From Phycisphaerae bacterium (GTDB taxonomy: Bacteria; Chloroflexota; Anaerolineae; 4572-78; J111): a DNA stretch of 64,000 nt. Positions 49,561-58,250 of this stretch are shown piece after piece. The stretch lies in the NCBI GenBank assembly GCA_028285035.1, contig JANQQF010000126.1:142062-206061 (forward strand). The letters run 5' to 3'. Position 1 is the stretch's first letter. The number at the start of each line of letters is the position of its first letter. The notes under the pieces were generated by a model that was not told the DNA's origin, searched no databases, and worked only from the letters and a program-made list of their open reading frames with translations. The translations under genes were made by a program, and so were the position numbers.

Positions 49561-50724
49561 TTATCCAACCGGCAACACCACCCGAAATATCGTGCCCACC
49601 CCCAACTCACTCTCCGCACTAATCGTACCGTCGTGAGCTTGAACGAGTTGCTTGGTGATGGCGAGGCCTAAGCCGCCGCCACTACCGGTGGCGTGGGTGC
49701 GGGCGCGGTCGGCACGCCAGAAACGGTCGAAGATGAAGGGGAGATGTTCAGGGGCAATGCCTTCGCCAGTGTCTTGGACTCGAAGATGAATGGTGTCGTT
49801 CATTTGCTTGGCTTGCAGGGTAATGGCCCCGTCAGAGGGGGTGTGACGGAGGGCGTTCATGACCAGATTGCTCAAGACTTGGTTAAGTCGGTCAATGTCG
49901 CCATTGAGCGCGAGGGGCTGATCGGAATCCAGCGAGACGGTGAAGTTAATGCCTGTGGCCTCGGCTTGGCCGCTGAAGCTGGTGGCCACATCCTCCAGAA
50001 GTTCGGCCACATCAATGATCTCACGTTTGAGAGGTAACTCCCCCGCCTCGGCCATTGAAAGCACGCGTAAATCATTGACCAAGCGGGCCAGCAATTGGGT
50101 CTCTTCCAAGGTGGCCTTGATGTGCGCTTCATCCGGCTCATACACCCCATCCAAAACGCCTTCCAGATTGCCCTGAATGATGTGCAACGGGGTACGGAGT
50201 TCGTGGGCGACATCGGCGGTGAGATTGCGACGTTGTTGCTCGGCCCGCTCCAACTCCTCGGTCATTCGATTGAAGGACGAGGCCAAGCGACGAAATTCAC
50301 CGGGCGGGCCATACTCCGGCACGCGGATGGATAGATCGCCAGACGCAACGGCATCAGCAGCGGCCATCACATTGGCGATAGGGGTAGCGACCCGTTGGAA
50401 GGTGCGGGCGGCGATAACTACGGCAATCATCGGTAGGGCCAAGGCTAGGCCACAGCCGCCTAACCAAACGAGCATCGTAATCTCTCGTCCGCCGCCAAAA
50501 AATTGGCTGAGGACAAAGGCTAGGCCCCCCATTCCGCCCAGAACCAACAGCAGAATGATACCCATAAAACCTAAAAACCGGATCAGCAAGAATCGGCGGG
50601 CTCGATGCCACGATGGGCCGTCACCATGCCAGTTGCCGGGTGGTCCCCAGCCTCGTTTTTTCCAACCACGCCAATCGCGGGGGGTCATTTGTCCGTCGTC
50701 GTTTGTCATTGGTTTATAATTCAT
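49561..50724 (-). CDS. sensor histidine kinase with HAMP domain
   Basis: About 387 residues. Two membrane helices (about residues 50-75 and 90-110) enclose a very short external loop. They are followed by a HAMP domain (VMAAADAVASGDLSIRVP), HisKA with an intact H-box (TADVAHELRTPLHIIQG), and HATPase_c with N-box (VLSNLVMNALRHTPS), G1 (VQDTGEGI), F-box (FIFDRFWRADRART) and G2 (GGGLGLAI). With such a small sensing loop it probably detects a membrane-borne signal. The start (ATG 50724, or 50709) overlaps the end of the response regulator gene, so translation is coupled. Confidence 0.9.
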   Translation of the reverse strand: MNYKPMTNDDGQMTPRDWRGWKKRGWGPPGNWHGDGPSWHRARRFLLIRFLGFMGIILLLVLGGMGGLAFVLSQFFGGGREITMLVWLGGCGLALALPMIAVVIAARTFQRVATPIANVMAAADAVASGDLSIRVPEYGPPGEFRRLASSFNRMTEELERAEQQRRNLTADVAHELRTPLHIIQGNLEGVLDGVYEPDEAHIKATLEETQLLARLVNDLRVLSMAEAGELPLKREIIDVAELLEDVATSFSGQAEATGINFTVSLDSDQPLALNGDIDRLNQVLSNLVMNALRHTPSDGAITLQAKQMNDTIHLRVQDTGEGIAPEHLPFIFDRFWRADRARTHATGSGGGLGLAITKQLVQAHDGTISAESELGVGTIFRVVLPVG

Positions 50725-51400
50725 CCGTAAATTTATAGCCAATCCCGTACACTGTCAAAACATACTGTGGTTCCGTCGGATTGATTTCAAGTTTGCGGCG
50801 GAGGTTTTTGATGTGGGCATCGACGCTGCGGTCGTAGCCATCGTAGGCCACACCGTGTAGCCGGTCTAGCAATTGGGCGCGACTAAAGGTTTGGCCGGGA
50901 TGTTGGGCTAGGGTTGTGAGGAGATTGAATTCGATGCGGGTGAGATTGACCGTTTGCCCCTCAAGCGTTACGCGGTGGCCGTTTAGATCGATTTCCAAGG
51001 TTCCTGCGCGAACCAAGCCAGGTTGATGCACGCCCCCTTGCACCCGACGCAGCACGGCTCGAACACGGGCAACTAACTCACGCGGGGAGAATGGCTTGGT
51101 GATGTAATCATCAGCCCCCAACTCTAGGCCAATTAGTCGATCCGTTTCCTCCACACGAGCGGTGAGCATAATGATGGGGACATCGGTCTCGCGGCGCAAA
51201 GCTCGACACACATCCAGCCCATCCATCCCTGGCAAATTCAAATCGAGTACGACCAAATCCGGCTTTTCGTGCCGAGCAGTGGTCAAGGCTAGATTGCCGT
51301 CATCTGCCGTGACGACTTGATACCCAGACCGTTCTAGATAATCGCGGGCTAGCTTTAAGATTTTGGGTTCATCATCAACAACTAAAATAAGTTCGTTCAT
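50714..51400 (-). CDS. OmpR/PhoB family response regulator
   Basis: 228 residues. Receiver with DDEPK, phospho-acceptor in LVVLDLNLPGMDG, and KPFSPREL. The C-terminal winged helix of OmpR type contains LTRIEFNLLTTLAQHPGQTF, RSVDAHIKNLRRKLEINP and VYGIGYKF. It precedes and overlaps its cognate kinase. It probably controls the upstream membrane protein gene and this operon; direct-repeat sites at 52148-52165 fit such a regulator. Confidence 0.92.
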   Translation of the reverse strand: MNELILVVDDEPKILKLARDYLERSGYQVVTADDGNLALTTARHEKPDLVVLDLNLPGMDGLDVCRALRRETDVPIIMLTARVEETDRLIGLELGADDYITKPFSPRELVARVRAVLRRVQGGVHQPGLVRAGTLEIDLNGHRVTLEGQTVNLTRIEFNLLTTLAQHPGQTFSRAQLLDRLHGVAYDGYDRSVDAHIKNLRRKLEINPTEPQYVLTVYGIGYKFTDEL

Positions 51401-51420
51401 TATTCGTATCTACATTTTTC

Positions 51421-51491
51421 TGGCTCCAATGCTCTGCGCTGGAGCCAAATCTTCTGCTAGGTGCGTGATAACACAGAGTATTGTCACGAGT
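51421..51491. repeat. hairpin repeats with CAATGCTCTG / ACAGAGTATTG core
   Basis: TGGCTCCA (51421-51428) pairs with TGGAGCCA (51440-51447) around AATGCTCTGCGC-type loop. A second palindrome, GTGATAACACAGAGTATTGTCAC, follows near 51469-51491. Both share the core of the elements at 8584-8640. They lie in the 208-base gap between the small membrane protein gene and the response regulator gene. Confidence 0.45.
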
Positions 51492-51608
51492 GGATAGAGT
51501 GGAGGCTGTGGTCCCTACTGTATCACACAATTTCATAAGGGTACAATCTAAACAAAATCCAACAGAATGATCCATCCGGCCTGATTGACCGAATGGACCT
51601 CTCTTTTG

Positions 51609-52037
51609 CTACGACACTTTATCTTTGTCTGGATCATCCGAAGCTACATCTGGATTATCCTCGACCTCTTGCTTCTCTTCTGACCAATCACCGCGATGGT
51701 GCCCCTTGCGCCAGGGCGGTCCCCCGTGATGATGCTTCCAGTGCTCTGGTCCACCAGCCATTCGCCAGCGCCAGAAGCCAAACATCTTAAAGAGGAAGCC
51801 GAAGAAAAAGATGAAGAAGAAAAGCTTGAATATGCCGCCCAGGAAGAAGAAGGGGAAGAAGCCAAAGCCGTAATACGGATAAACCGGATACGCGCGGGCG
51901 ATCCCATCAGCCCCATCAGCAGCGGCTAATCCCGAGGCAAAGCCCTGTGACCAGCCAAAGTATCCACCCAAACTCATCAAGCCTATGATAAGTAATCCCA
52001 AAAATAAGAGACGAATAAAACCTCGTCCTCGAAACAT
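51609..52037 (-). CDS. small membrane protein upstream of a two-component system
   Basis: 142 residues with a strong ribosome binding site (AGGAGG, 6 bases before ATG). An N-terminal membrane helix (residues 8-30) leads into SQGFASGLAAADGADG. A Tyr/Phe-rich stretch (YPYYGFGFFPFFFLGGIF and FFFIFFFGFLFKMF) forms a second membrane region. A His-rich, charged C-terminal tail follows (EHWKHHHGGPPWRKGHHRGDW), which could bind metal, and then an acidic end. The family is unknown. It is the first gene of the probable operon with the response regulator and kinase and could be a target or an accessory sensor. Confidence 0.65.
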   Translation of the reverse strand: MFRGRGFIRLLFLGLLIIGLMSLGGYFGWSQGFASGLAAADGADGIARAYPVYPYYGFGFFPFFFLGGIFKLFFFIFFFGFLFKMFGFWRWRMAGGPEHWKHHHGGPPWRKGHHRGDWSEEKQEVEDNPDVASDDPDKDKVS

Positions 52038-52082
52038 TTAGACCTCCTGTCTATTAATACTGCGCTCAATTGCGATTAGATT

Positions 52083-52165
52083 GTGATCGGCGATCACTGT
52101 TTAATCGTGCGCTCATTTCTTGAATTGTCTGTAGTATCGGGCGAAGCTGTGAAGAAATTGTGAAG
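52083..52165 (-). promoter_or_regulatory. palindrome and 11-bp-spaced direct repeats upstream of the two-component operon
   Basis: A palindrome GTGATC-GGC-GATCAC occupies 52083-52097. Further upstream, read on the minus strand, CTTCACA occurs twice with an 11-bp period (52148-52154 and 52159-52165). OmpR/PhoB-family regulators bind such head-to-tail repeats spaced by one helical turn. Autoregulation is therefore plausible. Confidence 0.5.
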
Positions 52166-52207
52166 TTTTTGGGGAAATGTGATGAATTTTGTAGGGAGGG
52201 TTGTTTA

Positions 52208-52282
52208 TCCACAGATGGACACAGATAAACACAGATAGAATGAGGAAATAAAATTATCAGTGAAAATCAGTGTAAATCTGTG
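52208..52282. repeat. ACACAGAT-type intergenic repeat
   Basis: CCACAGAT, ACACAGAT and ACACAGAT units are followed after about 40 bases by the inverted TGTAAATCTGTGGA. Tracts of this kind are common intergenic repeats in environmental genomes. It lies at the end of the 52295 gene and could form its terminator. Confidence 0.5.
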
Positions 52283-52294
52283 GACTGTACTGAT

Positions 52295-52990
52295 CTAGGA
52301 TTGAGAGGCAGTTATTTCATAAGCGAAGGATCGGCCCTGTTTGCCGACTTGGCTGATGAGGTTGGCTTGGCGGAGGGTGTAGGTGAGCTTTTGGGCTTGG
52401 GCTGGACGGATTTTAAGGAGGGCAGTGAGATCACGGTTGGTGAAGGGGATGGGCAGATCGTTGGGAAGGAGGGACAGCCAATCAGCGGCTTGGTCGAAAC
52501 GTATTTGCTCGACCACATTGAGCAGTAGCCGGTCATGGATGCTCCATTTTTTTCGCCGCCAACTGCCCTGGCCATCATCCCGCCAAATCTCTTCTTCTTG
52601 GGTTAAGAGGAGTTCCAAGGAGAAGTTGGGGTGGGTAATCAGATGAGGAACGTAGACTAACTCTTTAAAGACATCCCAAACCTGTCCCCGTTTAGGAGAT
52701 TTGCGACGCTGGATCAATTCACCAGCTTCACTTTGTCGAACGATCCACTTTTCGCGGCAGATGGGGTGTAACAAGTGAAGCCGATACTGCTCCAACAGCT
52801 TGGGCAATTTTCGTTTCATCGCTGAGAAGTTTCGGGTTTGAATTTCGATGAGTTGCTCGCCACGCACAATGTCAATCACAAAGCCATCACATTTGACCTC
52901 GATTTGGTCTCCTGGTTGGGTGTACCAATCTTTCAAGGCCGCGTGTAGTGATTTTTCAGATAGTGTACCAATGTGTGGTGTTTTTGCCAT
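52295..52990 (-). CDS. uncharacterised protein, possibly PD-(D/E)XK-like nuclease fold with C-terminal winged helix
   Basis: 231 residues, no signal peptide. The N-terminal part has SEKSLHAALKDWY, then VKCDGFVIDIVRGEQLIEIQ (residues about 32-51). The pattern of an Asp on a strand followed by E-x-Q is compatible with a restriction-endonuclease-like core, but is not proof. KRKLPKLLEQYRLHLLHPI and EKWIVRQSEAGEL follow. The last 80 residues look like a winged helix (FTNRDLTALLKIRPAQAQKL-type, then KQGRSFAYEI). I cannot name the family. It is a single gene with no defence or mobile genes beside it. Confidence 0.55.
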   Translation of the reverse strand: MAKTPHIGTLSEKSLHAALKDWYTQPGDQIEVKCDGFVIDIVRGEQLIEIQTRNFSAMKRKLPKLLEQYRLHLLHPICREKWIVRQSEAGELIQRRKSPKRGQVWDVFKELVYVPHLITHPNFSLELLLTQEEEIWRDDGQGSWRRKKWSIHDRLLLNVVEQIRFDQAADWLSLLPNDLPIPFTNRDLTALLKIRPAQAQKLTYTLRQANLISQVGKQGRSFAYEITASQS

Positions 52991-53215
52991 AGGGTATATA
53001 AATTTCCGTCAAACTTTCGTCAGGACTATTTTTGGATGATGTGATAAATTGGGCACGATCTATTTTGTCATATTCGGATGCCTTTATCGAACATCCACCT
53101 AAGATGATTACAATGGACTTTCGCCAAAAGCACGCGGGAATGACAGGTGATAAAAGGTTGGCAGATCAAAGCGTTGCCAATTACCAGTTACTAATTACTA
53201 ACCCTAGGAGTTCTA

Positions 53216-53995
53216 ATGCCATTCACACTCTCACACCCTGCCGCTGTACTTCCCCTTGCCCATCGAGGGTTGATCCCTTCCGCTCTAATTATAGGGAGTA
53301 TGGCTCCAGATTTCGAATACTTCATTCGATTTTCAACTGGCTACAGTTTTGGCCATACCTTCCTGGGTCTATTTACGTTGACCTTACCGCTTGGCTTGCT
53401 GGTCTTTTGGCTCTTCCACACCTTGCTCAAAGTGCCACTGCTAGCCTTATTACCGCCAAGTCATTATGCTCGATTGTATCCCATTTCAAAACAACCCCAG
53501 CCAAAATCATTTCAATATCTTGGTTTGGTCATTTTAAGTTTACTCCTTGGGGCAACAACTCATATTGTGTGGGATCTTTTTACCCATGAAAATACCTGGG
53601 TTGTTCAGCGGTTTGTCCTATTACAGGTGACGGTCGCTGAAACACCATTTGGGTCCCTAAAGATGTACAAACTATTGCAACATAGTAGCACATTGCTTGG
53701 TGGCCTTGTCCTCCTGCTTTGGTATTTTAGGTGGTATCAACGAACCGCTATACCTATACCGCAACCATCACCACCTCTAGATTTTTGGCAACGTTGGGGC
53801 GTAATTGTGATAATTGGTAGCTTGGCCATATTGCTGGCTGGGCTTTATGGGGCATCAGGTCTTTCCGGTCTAACGAGCTTTCAACAACTGTACATTTTCC
53901 TTGGCCGAAGTGTGGTTTCTGGTATTCCGATTTTATTTGTGGTCACCTGTCTTTATAGCGGTGGCTGGCATTGGTTACATTCCAAAACGACATAA
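53216..53995 (+). CDS. DUF4184 family membrane protein
   Basis: 259 residues. The start MPFTLSHPAAVLPLAHRGL, then GSMAPDFEYFIRF and TTHIVWDLFTHENTW, with conserved His and Asp residues, define DUF4184. Members have six or so membrane helices and may be membrane metal-dependent hydrolases, related in layout to the YdjM/phospholipase-like group. Function is not established. The 199 bases after its stop hold no gene before the enoyl-CoA hydratase family gene. Confidence 0.85.
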   Translation: MPFTLSHPAAVLPLAHRGLIPSALIIGSMAPDFEYFIRFSTGYSFGHTFLGLFTLTLPLGLLVFWLFHTLLKVPLLALLPPSHYARLYPISKQPQPKSFQYLGLVILSLLLGATTHIVWDLFTHENTWVVQRFVLLQVTVAETPFGSLKMYKLLQHSSTLLGGLVLLLWYFRWYQRTAIPIPQPSPPLDFWQRWGVIVIIGSLAILLAGLYGASGLSGLTSFQQLYIFLGRSVVSGIPILFVVTCLYSGGWHWLHSKTT

Positions 53996-54194
53996 GTTGT
54001 TGGTCTTTCTAGCAATATGCCAGATTGGTGGGTTTTGGTATAATGCAGATCGTTATTTTTTGAGAAATCAACAGCAGCAAGCATCGACAACAAAACTGAA
54101 ATGTATCGTAGGCCTACCTGCCTCGGCATCCTCGCCTACGACTCAAACAGGCTTTGAGCCTGCGTTGCAATGTATTTTCATAGGAGAAAATGTG

Positions 54195-54983
54195 ATGTCT
54201 GACGAGAATGTCGTTTTATATGAAGCACAGGATGGCGTGGCCACCCTCACTCTAAATCGGCCCGATAAACTCAACGCCTTCATTGATCCAATGATCGTAT
54301 CGATGACCAAAATGTTCAAGGAGATTCGACGTGATGAGACAATCCGGGCGGTGTTAGTCACTGGGGCTGGGCGAGCTTTTTGTGCGGGGCAGGATTTGAG
54401 CAGCTTTAGCGGGGCGCGAAAAGAAAATAGCATTTATGAGCATCTGATGCATTATTATCTGCCCTTGATTGAGCAAATCCACACGCTTGAAAAACCGGTG
54501 ATTGCGGCAGTCAATGGGATTGCGGCGGGAGCGGGGGCGTCTTTGGCCTTGGCCTGCGACCTACGAATTATGAGCAGTAAAGCTTCTCTATTGCAAGCGT
54601 TTAGCAATATCGGATTGGTGCCTGACAATGCCTCAACTTGGTTGCTGGCGCGACAAGTCGGTTACAGCCGAGCCTACGAAATTGCCATCGAAGGCGAAAA
54701 ACTACCGGCGCAACGCTGTTATGAATTGGGATTGACCAATCGTCTGGCTGAGCCGGAAGTGCTTATAAATGAGGCTCGTACTTGGGCCACAAAATTGGCG
54801 CAACGGCCAACCTATGCTCTGGGCTTGACCAAACGAATTATGAACAAGGCAATGACGTCTACATTGCTGGAAACCTTTGAGTACGAAGCCCATCTGCAAC
54901 AAATGGCCTCTGAAAGCGAAGATTTTGTGGAAGGGACAACGGCCTTTCGGGAGAAACGAAAGCCAGAATTTGTCGGAAGATAA
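54195..54983 (+). CDS. enoyl-CoA hydratase/isomerase family protein, PaaG-like
   Basis: 262 residues from ATG 54195, with AGGAG 8 bases upstream; a longer frame from 53901 runs out of the DUF4184 gene and is rejected. Crotonase signatures: LNRPDKLNAF, GAGRAFCAGQDL (first oxyanion-hole strand), VNGIAAGAGASLALACDLR, FSNIGLVPD with Asp in the position used by PaaG, and a C-terminal FVEGTTAFREKRKPEF. PaaG isomerises ring-epoxide-CoA to oxepin-CoA in phenylacetate degradation; no other paa gene is in the window, so another 2-enoyl-CoA role is equally possible. Confidence 0.85.
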   Translation: MSDENVVLYEAQDGVATLTLNRPDKLNAFIDPMIVSMTKMFKEIRRDETIRAVLVTGAGRAFCAGQDLSSFSGARKENSIYEHLMHYYLPLIEQIHTLEKPVIAAVNGIAAGAGASLALACDLRIMSSKASLLQAFSNIGLVPDNASTWLLARQVGYSRAYEIAIEGEKLPAQRCYELGLTNRLAEPEVLINEARTWATKLAQRPTYALGLTKRIMNKAMTSTLLETFEYEAHLQQMASESEDFVEGTTAFREKRKPEFVGR

Positions 54984-55004
54984 GATTTGCCTCGATGAGT
55001 TAAC

Positions 55005-55040
55005 AAAGGGCCACACATCAGCTTGTGTGGCCCTTTTTGT
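55005..55040. terminator. bidirectional terminator
   Basis: AAAGGGCCACACA (55005-55017) pairs perfectly with TGTGTGGCCCTTT (55024-55036) around a 6-nt loop, followed by TTGTG. It is placed between the convergent crotonase and transporter genes. Confidence 0.85.
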
Positions 55041-55046
55041 GTGAGT

Positions 55047-56333
55047 TTAATTTTTTATGGGCTTTCCAAAGAACAAATTAGCGATGGCAAAGCCAAGGGG
55101 AATGATAGCCAGGGTTGTGAGCGCCAAATTGTAGCTGCCAAAAACATCGCGAGCGATACCGAGCGGCATCGGACCAAGAGCTGCCCCGACAACTGTCATC
55201 GTAAACGTTAATCCGGTGATGCTGCCTAAATATTTGCGGCCAAAGTAAATCGGCCAGATAACGCTACTAACGGCCCCAATAACTCCCGAAACCGTGCCTA
55301 AAATGATACCGTAAATAATCGCCACTGGAATGCTGTTTAGATATTGGGCCATGATGAGAATGATGGTTTGGCCTATTAGGCCAAAGACGAGAAGTACTCG
55401 AGGCGGGATGTAATCAACGAGAACACCTCCGCCAAAATTAGTTAAGGCGCTAGTAATCGCAATGGGCACAAATACTGCGGCAGCGATGTCAGGGGAGAGA
55501 CCATTGTCCTCAAATATGCTAAACATATGAAAGAATAGCCCGGTCGAGAGCATACTGATTGAGCCAATACCTAAACCCGCCACCCAGAACGTAATGGTCC
55601 GATAGGCTTCGGCTGGTTGCCAATTCTCCTCAGAAACAGCCGAGTCAGCTTCCTCGTCGTCTACTGCTGGTTGATAGCCATCGGGTTGAAGCCCATAAGC
55701 TTCAGGGGTGTCTCGAAAAAAGAGATACCCTAACGGGGCCATAACTAAAATCAGGGCCAAGCCAGCAATCATATAAGTTGTCCGCCAACCAAAAAAGGGA
55801 ATGAGCCAATTGATGAGAAGTGGGATACCGCCTAGCCCTAAAAGTGAAAATAGCAGTCCAGAAATACCCATTACTGTGCCTCGACGGCGGACCCACCATT
55901 GATTGATAACATTCATGCTGACCAGAGATAAGCTGCCCTGTCCCAACATCCGAATGGCGATAAAGCCAAAGCCTAACATCACAGCATTTCGTACTTGGCC
56001 CATATAAATGCAGGCTAAACCAAAAAGCGCGGCGATGATGACCACCATCAGCCGCGCCCCGCGTCGATCAATCTGCCGCCCTACAATGGGCAGTACTAAG
56101 CTCCCTACTCCGGTGCCGATCGTATACAAGGTGCTTACCCAGCCTCGGCTGATTCCTAAATCTTTGATGATATGCTCCAGGAAAACAGATACCCCAAACG
56201 TTTGGCCGGGACTAGTCATAATTAAGCCAAATGTGCCAATGGCCAGAATAATCCAACCATAATAGATAGGTGATTTATGAACCAACTCATTGGGGTTAAT
56301 CATACCCTTATTTGATGCTTGTGTTTTAAGCAT
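55047..56333 (-). CDS. MFS transporter (monocarboxylate/oxalate-formate antiporter-like)
   Basis: 428 residues from ATG 56333, with AAGG 5-6 bases upstream. Twelve membrane segments are evident. The stretch YYGWIILAIGTFGLIMTSPGQTFGVSVFLEH is typical of the OFA/MCT branch, and the MFS loop motif GRQIDRRGARLMV lies between helices 2 and 3. A central hydrophilic loop (DGYQPAVDDEEADSAVSEENW) separates the halves. The substrate is probably a small organic acid. It is convergent with the crotonase gene, and a functional link is possible but not shown. Confidence 0.85.
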   Translation of the reverse strand: MLKTQASNKGMINPNELVHKSPIYYGWIILAIGTFGLIMTSPGQTFGVSVFLEHIIKDLGISRGWVSTLYTIGTGVGSLVLPIVGRQIDRRGARLMVVIIAALFGLACIYMGQVRNAVMLGFGFIAIRMLGQGSLSLVSMNVINQWWVRRRGTVMGISGLLFSLLGLGGIPLLINWLIPFFGWRTTYMIAGLALILVMAPLGYLFFRDTPEAYGLQPDGYQPAVDDEEADSAVSEENWQPAEAYRTITFWVAGLGIGSISMLSTGLFFHMFSIFEDNGLSPDIAAAVFVPIAITSALTNFGGGVLVDYIPPRVLLVFGLIGQTIILIMAQYLNSIPVAIIYGIILGTVSGVIGAVSSVIWPIYFGRKYLGSITGLTFTMTVVGAALGPMPLGIARDVFGSYNLALTTLAIIPLGFAIANLFFGKPIKN

Positions 56334-56512
56334 GATAGCCTTTCTATAAGTGTAGTAATCGGCAAAACTTTTAGAAAAAACGATAAATATCAATTCGCGA
56401 TTTTTGCTCAAATAAGATCAATTTGGTCTGTTTACGGGTAAATGGAATTTACCATAGATTATGGTGCGAAATTGACAATATTTGAGGCTATTTTCGGTTT
56501 TTGAGTCATTCT

Positions 56513-56614
56513 TTATTTCCCATTATTTTCTGCCAAATACTCCACTGCTTGTTGAGTTGTGAATAAGGCTGGAAGTATAGTCTTCTCAATGTAATACGCC
56601 AACTCCCTCGACAC
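56513..56614 (-). pseudogene. short ORF or gene remnant (33 aa)
   Basis: On the minus strand, from GTG 56614 to TAA 56513, the frame reads SRELAYYIEKTILPALF then TTQQAVEYLAENNGK. The composition looks protein-like, and a stop lies directly before the GTG, so it may be the tail of a broken gene. There is no ribosome binding site. The rest of the 395-base gap (56334-56728) shows nothing clear. Confidence 0.25.
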
Positions 56615-56728
56615 TCACGACACAAATGTAAGATTATGAGCAATATCTCGTCAGTTAGATATAGGTCAAAAATAATTGCCATTCTTATGAAAAAGGTTTG
56701 GCAGAATTAAAGATTAAGGAGAATCATT

Positions 56729-57013
56729 ATGGCTAAAGCAATTTTTAACGGCGTTGTACTCGCTGAGAGTGATAATACAGAAATCGTTGAAGGTAACCAC
56801 TACTTTCCTCCCGAGTCAATTAATCGTGAATATTTCACCGAAAGTGCTCTACAAACAACCTGTCCTTGGAAAGGTGTGGCCAGTTATTACAGCGTTGAGG
56901 TAAATGGTGAGGTGGCAAAGGATACGGCCTGGGTCTACCCGACACCTAAAGATGCGGCAGCAAATATTAAAGATCACGTCGCATTTTGGGGGAAGGTTGA
57001 TGTTCAGGGCTAA
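56729..57013 (+). CDS. DUF427 domain protein
   Basis: 94 residues with a strong ribosome binding site (AAGGAGA) before ATG. The complete short DUF427 fold is present: KAIFNGVVLAESDNTEIVEGNHYF at the N-terminus, TTCPWKGVASYYSVEVNG with the conserved CPWKG, and DTAWVYPTP...ANIKDHVAFW at the end. The family is widespread and uncharacterised; a small-molecule-binding beta-barrel is likely. It stands alone, followed by a clear terminator. Confidence 0.9.
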   Translation: MAKAIFNGVVLAESDNTEIVEGNHYFPPESINREYFTESALQTTCPWKGVASYYSVEVNGEVAKDTAWVYPTPKDAAANIKDHVAFWGKVDVQG

Positions 57014-57139
57014 GGATCGAGTCAATCGTTTATTAATCCTATTTTAACTTTTGCCTCATCTTCGCTTAATATTTTTTAATTATTATTGTGTCAACACTAA
57101 GGTTTGTTACACATAGTGTTAACCCTCTCTCCTGAAAGA

Positions 57140-57180
57140 AGAAAGGTCCGTGTAGTGGCAGCACGGGCCTTTCTCCTTTT
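57140..57180 (+). terminator. intrinsic terminator after DUF427 gene
   Basis: AGAAAGGTCCGTG (57140-57152) pairs with CACGGGCCTTTCT (57162-57174), with one G-U pair, followed by CCTTTT. Confidence 0.8.
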
Positions 57181-57208
57181 AAACAAATTTTTTCAAGCGA
57201 AAAATAAG

Positions 57209-57250
57209 AAATGGTGAATGAGCAAAGATGCTCGTTCACCATTTTTGTTT
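57209..57250. terminator. terminator for the SIMPL gene
   Basis: AAATGGTGAATGAGCA (57209-57224) pairs with TGCTCGTTCACCATTT (57229-57244) with one G-U pair and a 4-nt loop. A/T runs flank both sides. It lies just beyond the minus-strand stop at 57265. Confidence 0.8.
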
Positions 57251-57264
57251 AGCAATCTAAAGAT

Positions 57265-58032
57265 TTATTGAATTTCATAGGTGACTTGTAATTGAACCCG
57301 AACCTCAACATTACCTGGGGAAATCGGTCCAATACCTCCCCCACCGGCTGTTTCAGCAAAACCATAACCATCAAAGGGGATGGGTGCGCCACCTCCTAGA
57401 ATTTCGCTAATCGTCACAACTTGGCCAACGGTTACACTATGAAGATCGGCTAACTCATTTGCCGAAGCAAGCGCGTTTTCAGCGGCCAATCGTTTGGCAT
57501 CGGCTTGAAGCTGATCGGGATTAGAGATTCTAAAGTCAACCCCATTAATATTTGTGGCTCCAGCTTCAATCGCTGCGGCCAATGTGGTGCTTAGGTTATC
57601 TAAATCGCGCACGGTGACAATGATATTGTTGTTGACGTGATACAGCACCTCTGTGCTGGGCAAGCCATCCAACCCGTAAGGGCGCTCTACCCACACATTA
57701 AAGTATGAGGTTTCAATATCGCTATTTGCCACGCCTTGCCCCTCTAGAGCGGTTAACAAGTTTTCCATTGTAGTTGCTGCCTCGCTGCTGGCTAATTGAA
57801 CATCTTCGTTAACATTTTCGACACCAATATTAATTTGGGCGATGTCGGGCTGGGCGTTGACCGTACCTTCACCGAGGACAGTGATGGTTCGAATCGGACC
57901 AGATTCGTCTTGGCTTGCCGGTCGTGCTTCTGCCACAGATGATTGTAAAAACGGTACGGCCAATAGGCCTAATCCCAAAACACTTACCAATAAAACTGCG
58001 GTAATACCGATACCCTTAAAACTCTTTTTCAT
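57265..58032 (-). CDS. SIMPL (DUF541) domain exported protein
   Basis: 255 residues with AGGAGA before ATG. A signal peptide (residues 1-38, KSFKGIGITAVLLVSVLGLG) is followed by ITVLGEGTVNAQPDIAQINIGVE, the standard SIMPL opening. ALEGQGVANSDIETSYFNVW and NNNIIVTVRDLDNLSTTLAAA are further landmarks. SIMPL proteins occur in the periplasm or envelope (BP26 of Brucella, YggE) and form ring assemblies; the exact role is unclear. A glycine-rich GGGAPIPFDGYGFAETAGGGG loop precedes the last strand. Confidence 0.88.
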   Translation of the reverse strand: MKKSFKGIGITAVLLVSVLGLGLLAVPFLQSSVAEARPASQDESGPIRTITVLGEGTVNAQPDIAQINIGVENVNEDVQLASSEAATTMENLLTALEGQGVANSDIETSYFNVWVERPYGLDGLPSTEVLYHVNNNIIVTVRDLDNLSTTLAAAIEAGATNINGVDFRISNPDQLQADAKRLAAENALASANELADLHSVTVGQVVTISEILGGGAPIPFDGYGFAETAGGGGIGPISPGNVEVRVQLQVTYEIQ

Positions 58033-58250
58033 CAGATTCTCCTTTATGACAAAAAATAAATAACATCATATTCGTTACTAATAGATTTGGTTGCGAATAA
58101 ACAATGTGATGTGTTTACAAAATGTAACTCCATTATATGAGTAGTCAAATTGGACAATATTGTAACAAGCAATTTTATTTGTTTATCGACATGTTTCTAT
58201 TTTCTTGCTACATTTTAAAATTTACTAAAGCTTGCTATAATTTCGATACT

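Noticed and set aside
53032..53589. 185-residue plus-strand frame
   Set aside because: It overlaps the DUF4184 gene in another frame and lacks any family signature.
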